Below are positions 13,011-25,331 of a stretch of DNA of 64,000 nt, piece by piece. The notes under the pieces were generated by a model. It was not told the origin of the DNA, did no database searches, and saw only the letters and a list, made by a program, of their open reading frames with translations. The first letter of the stretch is position 1, and each line of letters begins with the position of its first letter. The position numbers and the translations under genes are program-made. This DNA is from Climacteris rufus (Eukaryota; Chordata; Aves; Passeriformes; Climacteridae): positions 1,522,331-1,586,330 of the forward strand of contig VZRZ01008555.1 of assembly GCA_013398175.1 (NCBI GenBank), written 5' to 3'.

Positions 13011-15303
13011 CAGTAGTAACTCTGCATCCAAAATGTTATGTTCAATCTTGGTCTAAACAGAGACAGAAGAATAAAAATATCAGGAAAGGCAGCAAGAATG
13101 ATTGAAGCTGTGCAAAGACATTCATAGCATGCATATAAATAATGAGATGGTTTCTTTCAGGCAGGAATTAATAGGAGACATGAAAAAATTATGCATATTA
13201 TTATTGCTATTAGCAAAATATCTTGTGACCTGCTGTTTAGTGTATCTCATGAGACAGTAAGACAATATGATCTCCTTGCTGAAACCCAGACACACTTCAG
13301 CCAAAGAGTAAGTGATCTTTATGGTAAGAATATCCAGAGTTTTGACATGAAATATCAGGATTTACACAGGCTGGTATCAGAAATGAGGAAATTTGTACCT
13401 TTTTGGGCCTGGAAGGAAGTTTACTCTGGGAGCAGGTGATTCCTGACTGTCTGCTTCTTTTCTGAGCTCTGCCACCGTAGACCAATGCCATGTAAAAGCA
13501 TTGGATGCACAAGGGGCAATTCCTCTCAGGAAATCTTCCAGAGGCATCTATTGTCCTTGGAAAAGGGGAAGTAAATAGAGAGAATATAGTGTAAGTATAT
13601 CTACTGTGGAATCTCTGATATGAATTAAACATTACAGGTGGGATCATAACATTGCATTCGTCGGCTTTTTTCAGAGAATTCCTTGACTATAATACATAGT
13701 TGGTGTCCTTCTGAATTAATTTTTTTTTTAATGTAACAGAATGTAACAGATTTTTGTTCATGTAACAGATAATATTCTTATCCTTTACTGAACTATTCTT
13801 CATCTTTGGAAGTTATCTGCAACCTGTATCTAAGATCTTCATTCTTATAATGCCTCACTCCTTGTTAACTAATTTCTCTACATGTTTCCTATTCTATTCC
13901 CAATTATAATTTCCTTTTTAGAAAGCCTCCTCTTTTCTCCCATAGTTTTCAACCAATATTTTCAGATTCTTACTTATAAACATTATGTCTGTCTGTTTTC
14001 TTCTTCTTTCTTATCCACATATCTTGCACCTTTATTTTCCTCATCCTTCAAGCATTGTTTCCTCTGTTGCTAAGTCTGTCTGTCCCCCACAGTTATTTTT
14101 ATGGTCTCTATCCTAGATGTGTATATCCCTTTTTTCTTCCTTAATTTCCCATTTGTTCTTTCCCTTGCACAATTATGCAGGTCTGTGTACAGAAGATATA
14201 ACCTCTGGGAAGATGAGGAAATCAATAGTGGCAATTGACAGATGGTCTCTTTATCTCAGATTTCTATCTGGTAATGATGCTAAAATAACAATGAAATCTT
14301 AGAATTGTCGTAAAAATTTACCAGAGCATCGCTGTCCAACAGCATGAAAAATTAAGTCTTAAGCAGGTTTAACCAAACAGCAAAATTATAAATCTTTCCA
14401 AATAACTCTACAAACAAGAAAAGAAAAATATACACATGCTAAACAACTAACCCAAACTTTTGTTTTTGCCTGGAAAATGTTCAAGGTAGGAAAAAGAGAA
14501 GGTTACTAAGTGGCACAGATTGTGAACTAGGGGCTGTAGATAGAGCTTGACAGATGTCCAGTGTTTGACAGGCCTCTAGCATTCAAATTACTCTCAGATT
14601 AGCCAGCACATCTCCAGTAATAAAAGAGAGTAATGATTTCAGCTCTCTTATTTATTCATTTTACACTGAGTCTGAAAGCCATAAAACACTGCACTGATGG
14701 ATATAAATTGTCTCAGACAATTAGCTCCTATTGTACAAAAGCAAATTTGAAGTCTCTCCAGTTTAATAAGCAAGATGCCTTGGATTGCATTTCAAATATT
14801 AGTGAAGTAAACAAAAAGAGAAAAAAAAAGACTTATAGTGGGCAGACAGATGTGTAATGCCCAGAGTGTGACTGGAAAGTGCTGTTAGGAATATAAAACT
14901 GCCGTGGGGACACTTCAGCTGCTCAAATGCATATTTGCCTATCCTTTGTGTATTATTGAGTAATAATCTTTTCTTAAAATTATTAACATTTTTATTCCAC
15001 ACTATATAGCATTCTTGGTTTGATTGTTAGATCTAGACAGAGTCATGATGTTTACCCTTCCTTCACCAAACAGGTACTCAGTCTCCTCAACAACTCAGAA
15101 AATCTCTCTTCAATGTCAGATTTTTCAGCAAAAGACTCCCCAAAAAGACTTCTACTTGTGATCAGTCATCAAAGTCATTCAAAACAGTTCAGGCAGTTTT
15201 CCTCTTATGGTGCCAAAGAGCCACAAACCAGTCTAGACACATTCAACCTGTACTGTAGATATTTCCCAAGGTCTATTTTTTTTAGAGCTTTAAGATTTCC
15301 TGG
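13011..15303. other. AT-rich non-coding stretch, no gene seen
   Basis: No recognised element. Pyrimidine-rich sequence at about 13,850-14,160 produces short hydrophobic open frames that I attribute to composition. Confidence 0.55.
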
Positions 15304-15355
15304 GAATGCACCATGGATTTGAAGCAAAAGAATGTACCATAGACTTGAACCGAAG
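15304..15355. repeat. 26-bp imperfect tandem duplication
   Basis: The units at 15,304 and 15,330 both read GAATG-ACCAT-GA-TTGAA, with a few substitutions between them and a period of 26 bp. Confidence 0.7.
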
Positions 15356-15559
15356 TTCAAGACCTAGAAAAGTGGATGCAAATTCTTAAGTGTAATTGAT
15401 TATTAATTCCATTCTTGCCTTGCTGAAATTTATTGCTTTTATTTGTCCCAATAGTTTACATTTGGAGGAGCATTGAACCCTGGTAATTCAGAAAGGAATT
15501 TAAAGAAAGTGTGGGAAGTGATGTCTTAATCAGCTTCAGGTTTAAGACATTCTTTGCCT

Positions 15560-15965
15560 TTATGGACATTAAACATTTATGGTTACATTTGTATAAATGA
15601 AAACCATGACAGATGCACAGCAAATATAAGGAATCCCATAAGCATCAGAAGTATCACCCTTTTGCTGGACTTGTGTAACCGGTACATGATGTTCCCAGCA
15701 TGCCAGAGTGATGGCAGAATTCCTAAATGGTGCTTTTGAAGCCTTTAGCACAGTCTCCTGTACTTCATATCCAGTCACAGCAGCTCAACAGATCCTCCTT
15801 CAGGTGGTTCAGGGCTGTCTGTCTCATTTGACTGTTTTAGCTTTGAAGTGATGTCAAAGGGGTTCCGTGAAGGTGACATCAAAGTTGAAACAGTAGCAAA
15901 GGCTGAAACTGGATGGTCTGTCCTGGTTTCCACAAATCGTATGGGAAAGGTATTTGACATCTATG
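15560..15965. other. Block open on both strands, possible decayed coding DNA
   Basis: About 400 bp has a more balanced base composition than its surroundings and few stop codons. On the minus strand two open frames abut with a frame change (15,960-15,775, then 15,778-15,569). A third minus frame holds a short Met-initiated stretch of about 34 residues (start near 15,686) with basic residues followed by a hydrophobic run, like a signal anchor. On the plus strand a frame is open from 15,848. I recognise no protein family in any of these. A decayed pseudogene, an unknown repeat or chance are all possible. Confidence 0.2.
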
Positions 15966-18456
15966 CATCACCACTTCACAGCAGCACTGCTAACTATTAT
16001 CTTGTACTCCAACTATGTATTCTATCATTTCATATCATTGATCCCAAACAAGTACATTTTTCAGTGTTATGAGGAAGGAAAATTTTATAAATGTGAGATT
16101 AAAATAAATAATATGCTTAATATAGCACAAATAATCAATAGAAAGGAAAGAAACACATCCCAGGATATCTTTTGCTAACTCTGACCTTTGATACATAGAT
16201 CATACTTCATTAGTAAAAGAGGGCTGCAAGGGATGTTGATTAGTTATTACAAAGAGACAGCAGTACCTGAAGAAAAAGACCTGATTTTCCTGTAGCCTGA
16301 GGCCTTTTCCACTGCACAGTGCAAATAAACTTACACAGTGTGTGAAAATTGCATTTGCAGTTGTAGCACATCAAAATGGGCTTTTGTATATATGTCAATT
16401 GGATTCTCTCTCTCTATTTCCTGCCTTCCAACACATCTGCTCTTGAGACAAGAAAGGTTCTGAAGGACACACTTTATGTATTAACAATACCAGTGTGCTC
16501 AGCTTTTTCCACAATGATTGTTTCAGCTTGAAGTTGGGTCCAAAACAATAGCTGTCTAAAAGGAGGCTTCTCTTGATTTTCATTCTTGGAGGTCGAGATA
16601 ATTAAATACATGCTTTCCTCAGCCAGTGAAAACTGAGAACAATGTATATGATTTTCTACACAGAAGTACAAATTGTATGTTTAGAAGGTACACGTTTAAA
16701 AGACTATGCTTGCTTCCTCAAACTCTGAACTGTATGTAAAAGGGCTATAATCCTAATAAGCTTTTTTATGGTAAACCAAATAGTAATAGCATCAGTTTTT
16801 TAATGTATAAATTTAAATATTCATTCAACATGTTATCTTCTTGCTTTTAGCAAATCTTATTGAAAAAGTCCTCGAAACTAGTCCCAAGAGCAATTGTTGA
16901 TCACCTCTATAAAAAATACCTTCCAGTTTGGTAGTCTTATCTGTTGTCTTTTCTCCTTTCATCCATGCCTGGTCAACACAACATTCCTGTTCAGAAAACC
17001 AGGTTCAGTAATTATGAGTTGGTTTAGGGAAAGGTTGCATTTTTTTTTCTGTGTTGTTTACCTTATGCTCTTAATTATAGTGTATTTCAAAATTCAGCAT
17101 TAACTTTACATGGCTTTACGTGACATTACATGACTCTTCTTTCTGAAGAATGAGCCAAACCATGCTTCTTTTTTTAGAGGAAAAAAGAAATGCCAAAATC
17201 TTTAAGACCTTAATGTCTTCTTTTCCTCTCTGTTCTGCTTTTATTTCATAAAGCTCAGGATCTTTTCAAGGCCTATTTTAATTTCATTTGCAAAATCTTA
17301 ATCAGCTTGATCATCTCAGACAATTTTTGGCAACCTGTATTATTACTATATTTCCTAACCTTTAATGTAAAACTTTCTTTGTTAATGAATACCTTTCTTC
17401 ATTCCCTGTAAGCACTCTGCTTGCTCCAAATATCCTTCTTAAGGTGCTATTAATTGAGCATGAGATTACATAATTTTCATTTCTTTTGCAAAGTGTTTTT
17501 GAAATCTCAGAATTTAACACATTTCTTTAAAGCCAATATTATAGTTTAACAAATATGGTTATCTATCAGCATATCTGCACAATCCATACCAGTTGGTGTC
17601 AAAGTAGTAATTAAATACAGCGCAAAAGCAAATCAGGTCCTCCAAATGTTAATCTCATTATCACCTTCTCAGCCCTGCTTGCCAGAAAGTTAACATCCAT
17701 TAAAGCTCTGCTGCTCATCCAATCAGAATATTAAATTAATCAGTATGGCCTGACACAAATATTGCCAGTGGTGTTAATCCTTTGCTTTGTACATAGCAAA
17801 TGGGGAAGTAAGTGTCAGTGTATGGAGCTTGATGCATGCCTATTAATATTTCAAATCCGCATCCAGCTTTGTAATGTTTTATGTCGTGGTGTGCATGAAA
17901 AGTTTCTCAGAGACTGGAAAATGCACCTCATGTCTGGTTCCCAGGCTCTTTCCCTCATCTGTGTTCCCCTAGCACTGCTCATAGATAGCTTCCTCTCTCT
18001 TCCCTCTCTCTGCCATCATATGACTTCCTGGCAAATTTTTAAAAATGTGCCAACAGTCTCTGAAATCAGATATGATTAGATGGATGTACCCAGACAGGGT
18101 CCAGCATTTAACAGGCATGTGCTGTAGGGACCCATCTGAACCACAATGTAACATTGTTCCTTGAAATATATTTTGGGTATCACAGAAGCTATATAGTAAT
18201 ATTTAATTTATTTTTTTTCTGTGAGAAGACAAACATGAAAACAGTGTCTGAAAGAGTCTCCTGTGTTTTAAATCTTGGCTAATGAAAGTTGTCGTGTTCT
18301 CAGAGCCTTGGATACTGTTCAGCTGAGGCCTTTGCCCTACCTTTGTTATGATAGTTGCATCTAAGCCATGATCCTGTCAGAATTAATCATAGATAATAAA
18401 AAAATATTAAATGTACATAATTCCACCTTTCACGTGGATGCTTCCATTTATAAATA
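15966..18456. other. AT-rich non-coding stretch; possible conserved element near 17.6-17.95 kb
   Basis: No gene or mobile element recognised. At about 17,620-17,950 the texture changes to TAAT-rich, repeat-free sequence (ATTAAATTAATCAG, AATATTTCAAAT) that resembles vertebrate conserved enhancers, but conservation cannot be judged from one sequence. Confidence 0.35.
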
Positions 18457-18700
18457 ATGCATATCTATAAAGGGCATGTTTACAACCTTCCAGAATTACA
18501 ACTGTGTGTGCACATCCATGTGTATGGATGGATATATATACATGAGAATGCACATATGTTGGGGAACATGTATGCATGTATATCCATGTGTAGAGAGCTA
18601 CATAAACATTTTTGCATGTGTAGAGAGCTACATAAATATTTTTGTATGTGCATATTTATACAAGCACAAAATATACATACATGCATGTACTCATACTGCA
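18457..18700. repeat. CATGTG/TATA low-complexity tract with a 30-bp tandem duplication
   Basis: This stretch is rich in alternating purine-pyrimidine words such as CATGTATGCATGTATA and TGTGTGCACA. Within it a 30-bp unit (18,585-18,614 and 18,615-18,644) beginning CATGTGTAGAGAGC is duplicated with one substitution, and the start of a degenerate third copy follows. The open frames over it on both strands are by-products of the repeat. Confidence 0.8.
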
Positions 18701-19910
18701 AGAGGAATAAATATTCATTGCTCATTTTAATAATTCATCATAATAAATATTTATATAACATACACAATGATGTGTTGTGGTATAAATGTTTTAGTGGCAT
18801 GAGTTGGGGCCGAATACATTATCTATGAGTGACAAAGCCACAAGTAAGTCATGCAGGTCAGCAATAAAATCCTTCCAACTCATTCTCATAAAATTCTCAC
18901 ATATTATCAAAAGAAGAAAAGAACTATATATCAAATGTCTAGAATGTTAAAATTTTGTTATTCCTGTTTTTTTCCTGTATTAATGCTCCTCTTACTGACC
19001 ATAAATAATCCAAAATTACTGCAAATATGTACATAAAACTAACATTTTAAACTTATAAATAAATATAATCTCAGTTGTCATTCATTAACAGGAAGTACAG
19101 ACAGCATTGAAACAAACAGTTTATTACACTGAAATTACCTACAAGTTTTGAAAATAAACCTGTGATTCTGATAACAGGGGAAAGAACAAAGTATAAAATA
19201 ACAAAATATAATACAAAGATAACAACCTCTCCAAGACTCAAAGTTACACATTTTTAGGGTTTTGTCAGGTGTAAGTGCTGGAAAAGCTCCATATGGAAAA
19301 ATTCTGTCAGTGGTAGTAAAATTTTCTTTTTTTCTTACTTAACAGACTTTTGTCTGAAGCTGTTTAGAGGTGCAGAATAGTCAAGCCATTCTTAGAGAAG
19401 TAGGATTAGTAGCAGAAAAAAGATCAGACAGAGGTAACTGATAAATTGAAGAAGCACGAGATAAATTTTATTTGTAGCATGGTTTACCAATTTATCATAA
19501 AACTCCACAATTTATCCCATTGCTATTGCCATTACTTGTGCAGTAATGTGCAGTTTTTTGCATGTTTTTACCTCTGTCTTTTCACTAGTTTAGGTACAAG
19601 GTGTATTTGTTTTGGTCTGTAAGACAATATAAAAGACACACAATGTATCTTTTCCTATATCATATAATGCCGCAGTGATGACAGGAAATGACTGATAGAA
19701 ATACAGATGATTCTGGATAAAAATGTGTGCATCTCAAAAAGTGCTCAACATAGGCAAATATGCAAGTAGAATTTTGAAAAATCTGAATGTACAAGGATAG
19801 TTTGAATGGACATCTTTTATTGTGATGGTCTGGAAAAATATGACTTTAGAGTAGAATAGTATGGATTAAAAGCTCCTCTGTGAATAATGATTCTGTACAC
19901 TATCAGTCCC
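18701..19910. other. AT-rich non-coding stretch
   Basis: Nothing recognisable beyond short A and T runs. Confidence 0.55.
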
Positions 19911-19936
19911 ATATATATATATATATATATATATAT
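19911..19936. repeat. (AT)13 microsatellite
   Basis: An uninterrupted AT dinucleotide run of 26 bases, followed by TGTATACAGG. It is a likely length-variable locus. Confidence 0.95.
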
Positions 19937-22900
19937 GTATACAGGCACACTTTTTAAAAAAAATATTTTTTATAAATGATCTTTTACCCTTGTTGTTTGG
20001 AAGAAATAAAAGAGTCTGTACCAGGCAAAGTAATGTTTTTCCTCTATCACATTAGTAAACAACTGCTGATACCAATACCTTGCACCCCCCTGCAACATGA
20101 TACCAATATCTCTTCTTCCAAGCCCCTAAGCTTAACTGTGCATATTTTCATTAATTATAATTTGGAGGAGATGGAGAGTTTCTCTGAGGTGACAGACAAA
20201 CAGCAGGATATCATGAATATGTATTGCATGTCTGAGAAAATAAATTAACAGGGGCCATCCACTCTGGTGACCCACTTAGGCTGTCATTGATGAGTGTGAC
20301 AGGAAGGTTCTGTAAGAACTGAATTTGCATGACAGACTTTTCTCCTGATCAACTAATTTACCCTTTGCATTTAGATTATTTTAAGCACTACACAGCAGTC
20401 AGATAATTAATCACTAAATCACCAATAGTGACATTAAGGTACAAGCAATACATTATTGCTGATTACCACTTAAAACTCAGGCTTGTTGGGCTTCAGCTCA
20501 AAAATTGGTGTAATCTTACACTGAGTAATGAAATATATGTTCATAAGGTTGGATGTTTGGGGTTGATACTCTATAAATAAATTAGTTTTGTTGTTCTTTA
20601 TGACAAATATGAAAAAAAAATGTAAATTATCACAGATGTAACTGTTTGCCACCAGTTATTAGGTTATTATATTAAAAACAAGTTCTATACATTTAAATGT
20701 CTTAAAATTTCTAGAGTGAAAATGTTTGTGTGCAAGCACATATATCTGCATACATATAAGAATATAAATCTATGAATGAAACATCCTTTTCTGTGGCTCA
20801 GATATCTTCATACAAACATGCACTCTTTCAGCCAAACAAATCTAACCCTTAAAAGAATATAAACAGCTATGGAATTATAATAGAATGGATCTCTAAAAAT
20901 GTAATAACATTAAAATGTGTGTTTATATGACCCAGCAGAAGCACACGGAGAGCATCTTTCTGTGCCGTAGATTTTCACTGATTCCTATTAACTTGGTTCA
21001 ACACCTGTAACAATGTATGGGTCTCTCAGATGCTTTCTTAGTGGGTTGGGTTTGGCCTGAAAGTTATACTATGAAGGCCAGACAGAAACTATTATGTATT
21101 TTAACAAATGCATCAATGAAGGCATGTGAAAAGTAGTGTAAGAAAGGCCACCTTGTCTGTTAACAACTCAAAACTTAAGAATAGAATTTTTAGTTCTTTC
21201 ATAGAAGACACACAAAAAGTTCTCTACTCTAAAAACTGATCAGGCATCTGCAATCCTATTAATCATATAGGGAAAGCAAACAGCCTATTAAATTTTGTTT
21301 TGAAAATTGGGACAAAGCTTTTAGTGTTTGCCTGCTTTTGACTGACTTTAGTCTACATGGTTTTAAGAACAGCAGAAAGTTCCAGCACCAAATTCCTTAG
21401 CCCAAGAGGCCTTTGACACTTTTGGAAACTTAAGCTTCTTAGTTGGGGGATAACAAATTAGTGTTTGAGACCTGCTGTCTTTAATCTTCTATGCTTACTT
21501 GCAATCAAAGAAACAAGTCAGGTCTAGCAGGCTTATTTATCCTGAGGTGCACCTGGCAAATCATTTGTTTGCAGCTCCCTTGCATTGACCAGGAATTCAT
21601 CCATCTGTACATGTGCCTTGGGTGCCTTTTGGAGAAATCCAGCTGTTGGGACATAATAGACTGGAAAAAGCATAATCCATTTGGTAGCCAAGGTAATTCT
21701 CTCTACATATAATTAATTAGTTTTCTTTCCCAATCAAAAGCTACTTCTGACTCTCTTTGGGCTTTTTTCTATGCTTACTGAAGAGTTTTCAACAGCACTG
21801 AAAATGGTCCTGAAGCAAAGTTCTGCAGCTAATATCTTTTATAAATCCACTTTGGCTCCTATTGCTCTCCAATTTCTTTGTAAGCTGAGCTACAATTGTA
21901 TCTTAAAGGCCTATTTCAACTCCCAACCAGCAGCTGAGTTTAAGTGACTAGAGGAGCACAGTAAGAGGTGAGGCCATTCAAGTCATCAACTGAAGTACTC
22001 TGGAAACAGAAAATGCGTAGGGCTGCTTTGTTCAGAAACACTGTAAGGACACACTCTGCAGGCAACAACAATTTTCCCAGAAGTCTCTTAAAGTCTATGT
22101 TTAATAAATAAGGTAACAGCTTTCTTGTGCCACCAGCAGAGAACAGGCAGTGTTAATGTCCTAGGAAATTGAGCCAAACACCTCAGGCTCTCCACAGTGC
22201 AAAGTCCACACCTTGGGCCATGGAGGTGAGAAGACAAACAGTAACCTTAGTAACTGCTGATCTGATTCTCTGCCTGTACCTACTTTCAGAAATTGGGTTA
22301 CCTCAACATGTGCCAGCAAGGCAAGTTTGTACATATTTGGAGGAAAACTCTCCGTTTCCTAAAACCCAAATTATGCCCACTGTCTCATCCTTGGACATGT
22401 CATCTGAAGTTCAGATCAAAGCTGTGCTTCATACATAGCTATGAAGATCAGAGACTTTGCAACAGAAAGTTTTCCAGGCAATGCTAAAGCCGACAAGAAG
22501 ATAAAAAAAAATGTGTGATCCTTAGCCCAATCTGACCAAATGTATTTTAGACCAGAAGCAACCCAAAATCGATCTTTGAATAAATTGAAGTTTGTGATAT
22601 CAGAAAATATTTGTTCACTTCACACGTTACTGTGGCAACAAAAAAAAAGTGGTTGAAACTGAGACATCTTGTAGAAAAGAGTCCAAGACTAATTTCAGTG
22701 GAAAAGAGGGAAAGAAAATGTTAAACCAGAAGTCTGGAATCACAGGCTTATATGTAAGTGCTTCAAGGGAAATGATGGTTTTATCCTCTGCTCCAAGTCC
22801 TGTATATACAGTGTGCATTAAATATACAGAGAACATATCAACAAGTCTTTACTGGAAACGAGAATCCAGGATTCATGTCCCACATCTGAATTTGTGAACA

Positions 22901-25266
22901 CAGGTCCATGGTCTCTTTATAGCAGGAATGAAGGGTTTCCTTCTGGGCCAGCTCCTCCCCCTTTCATTTCACAGTCAGGGGTAGGCTGCAGAACAGTGAT
23001 GGCAAATTCAGTCCCCCTCAAAACAGGTGTAATAACACCAGCTATTGCTGAGAGCACCCTTTCCCCAGCATTACTGCCATACAACACATCTCTCCTAACT
23101 GCACCTTTTCCCTAGCAATAATGCCATACTAATTCTCACTAGTTTGTTGCTCCAATATCTGCCAATTTGTTAGCTGAAAGAGAGGAATTGCACATTTCCT
23201 GGAAGGCAGAAAATAAAAAGGAAATCCCTTACAACCTTTTTTACTTAGATAAAATGGTGTTATTGACATTCACTCAAGTTTTGGAATGCTACCATAAATC
23301 CTACTATTTTAGTGGGATTAGTGGACAGAGTGCTTATGTACTTCAAGAAATTTAATATGTATAATTAACCAGGTTTCAAAGTGAGAAAATGGGATGTGAG
23401 TCATTTTCAGAGAGGGGTTTCAGAGAAGACTGGTTAGTGAGTAGACATTTCAGAAAAGAGTATGCAGCATGAAATATAAAAGCTAGGAAGTCCTTTCAGC
23501 ATTTTACTTTCTTTTTTTTTTCTCTTTATATTACATGATGCCTCAAAAAGTCATGTGTTCCTGGAAGTATACTAATCGTGATCAAGTAATTTTGAACAAT
23601 GTCATATTGGTAAAACATATTTCTTTATTATTCTATTCAAATATATTTTTCTTGATTTATATATTTCCTTGAGGGTTGTCTGGATTTTTCAAGACCCGTC
23701 TAGAAAGAACAGGGCCATGACCAGTAAGCAACTTAATGAAATTCTTCCTGCAGCTAACTTGTGTGGGGAGAAAGGCCCTTTGTAACTACTGTTTCTCGTA
23801 CTGGGAGTTTAAAAAAGCCCATACACACCAAAAAAAATAGGTTGTTTTCTGCTCACAAGTCAATATCTTTTACTTACAGTCAATAGAAACTAAACTTTTT
23901 AGACCAAATGTTTCAGGAAGAAAAGGACTCTTCCATTTTCCAAACATTAGTAATGTAAAAACTGCAAGTGAAAAGACTTATTGTATGCTTAACTTAATCA
24001 TGTGAATAGGTCTGTTCAGTATGTGCATGCCTGTTTGCAGAATGGAAGGCCAAAAGACCAATCTTAGTCCCGGTGGAATTAGGAAAGGCTTTGCCAATTA
24101 TTTCAGTAGAAGCAGGATCATGACATTACATATGAATGAGAATTGATGGTTTAGAGACACGATTGTTTTCAGAGCAACTGTTTTGTACACTGCCAATTTG
24201 TCCAGCTCCCTAAGGTCTGTTAGTGAGTCCCACAATTCCCTATCTTCTCTGGGAAAGATACATACTTCTCCACTCTTACAATGAGAAGCTGTGAAATTAG
24301 CCATTTATTTTGGTAAGCAGTTATTTCATAATACTTAGAAGAAGAATTCTGCTTAATAATTGCTTAAACTGTTTAATTATAACTTAATATTAAGCAAGAA
24401 TAGAACAAGAAACAAAGTGAGATTAATTTACAGCTGGCAACTAAAATGCTGTAAACAAGTAGATAATTACATAGTTTGTGAGGCAACTCCTGCCCCAAAT
24501 AATTATTTAATATTTATTAAACAGTTATATTTAAAGGACAATTTGTGGGTGTAAGAAGTACCATTTATGAAATACAGCTGTCCATTTGTTTGAACTCTTA
24601 ATTTTTTCATAAGAAATAGTTAGAAATAAAATTAATTTAAATGTGCAGTGAGAAATAATCTGCCTGAAACTCCAACATTACAAACACTCACCAACTTCTT
24701 TACTTAGATAATTTTCCACCCTCCTTTTTCATGTCTTTCTGTTGGGCCCTTTTCCTTTCCCTGAAGTCAAGAAAAAATAATAAAAAGATACAACAATAAA
24801 GAATAACCATGTAGTTGTATAATCATATTAGCTGGACCAAGCTTGCAGAGAAAAAAGGATGAGATCTAGGATCCGTTCATTTACTCCTTCAAATCCCTTG
24901 CCATCTATGTTATCAAAGCAGTAACAAAGTGATAAGCTGTCCGATCATGAATTAAGAACAAAACATGCCTTTTCTTTGGAAGCTGAACAGCTGTGAAGTT
25001 GCTCAGGGAAAAGATTGGAGGACAACCTGTTAGCTTTTCTTAGGATGGCCCATTAAGCACAAATCTATCTGAGGTTTTCCAGCCTTATAAAATATTCAGT
25101 AGATGTGTTCTTAATTAAACTTGGAGACACCGATGACATCTGTAGGTGTAAAACCAGCCATCAGCCTCTTTACTTCTTTATGCAGTCACGGCAGGGAAAA
25201 ATTTTTAAATATTCCTCACCTTTGTGTAAGTCTTCACTTTGTTCTTCCCTTTCCTTTCTTCTGCAG
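19937..25266. other. AT-rich non-coding stretch, no gene seen
   Basis: More than 5 kb with no recognised mobile element or exon. Open frames at 22,169-22,438 and 22,649-22,897 lack family features. A pyrimidine-rich segment starts near 25,230 and leads into the candidate exon at 25,267. Confidence 0.5.
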
Positions 25267-25331
25267 CAACCATAATGGAAGTTTCCACTATTTTCTTCCT
25301 TATCTGGATTTTCCTTCTTCTTCTTCTAAAG
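25267..25331 (+). other. Exon-like segment encoding a possible membrane anchor
   Basis: A polypyrimidine tract ending TTCTTCTGCAG (to 25,266) is followed by 65 bases and then a GTATCT donor at 25,332. Within it an ATG at 25,275 has A at -3 and G at +4. The 19 codons to the donor read MEVSTIFFLIWIFLLLLLK, a strongly hydrophobic stretch like a signal peptide or anchor, ending in phase 0. I do not recognise it as the start of a known protein. The surroundings are CT-rich (25,230-25,420), and a second acceptor-like CCTCCACCTCTGCAG follows, so composition alone could produce both the hydrophobic frame and the splice-like sites. Confidence 0.15.

Noticed and set aside
18457..18828. 123-codon frame with cysteine/histidine-rich peptide
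   Set aside because: It is a translation of the CATGTG low-complexity repeat. Similar frames appear on the opposite strand for the same reason.
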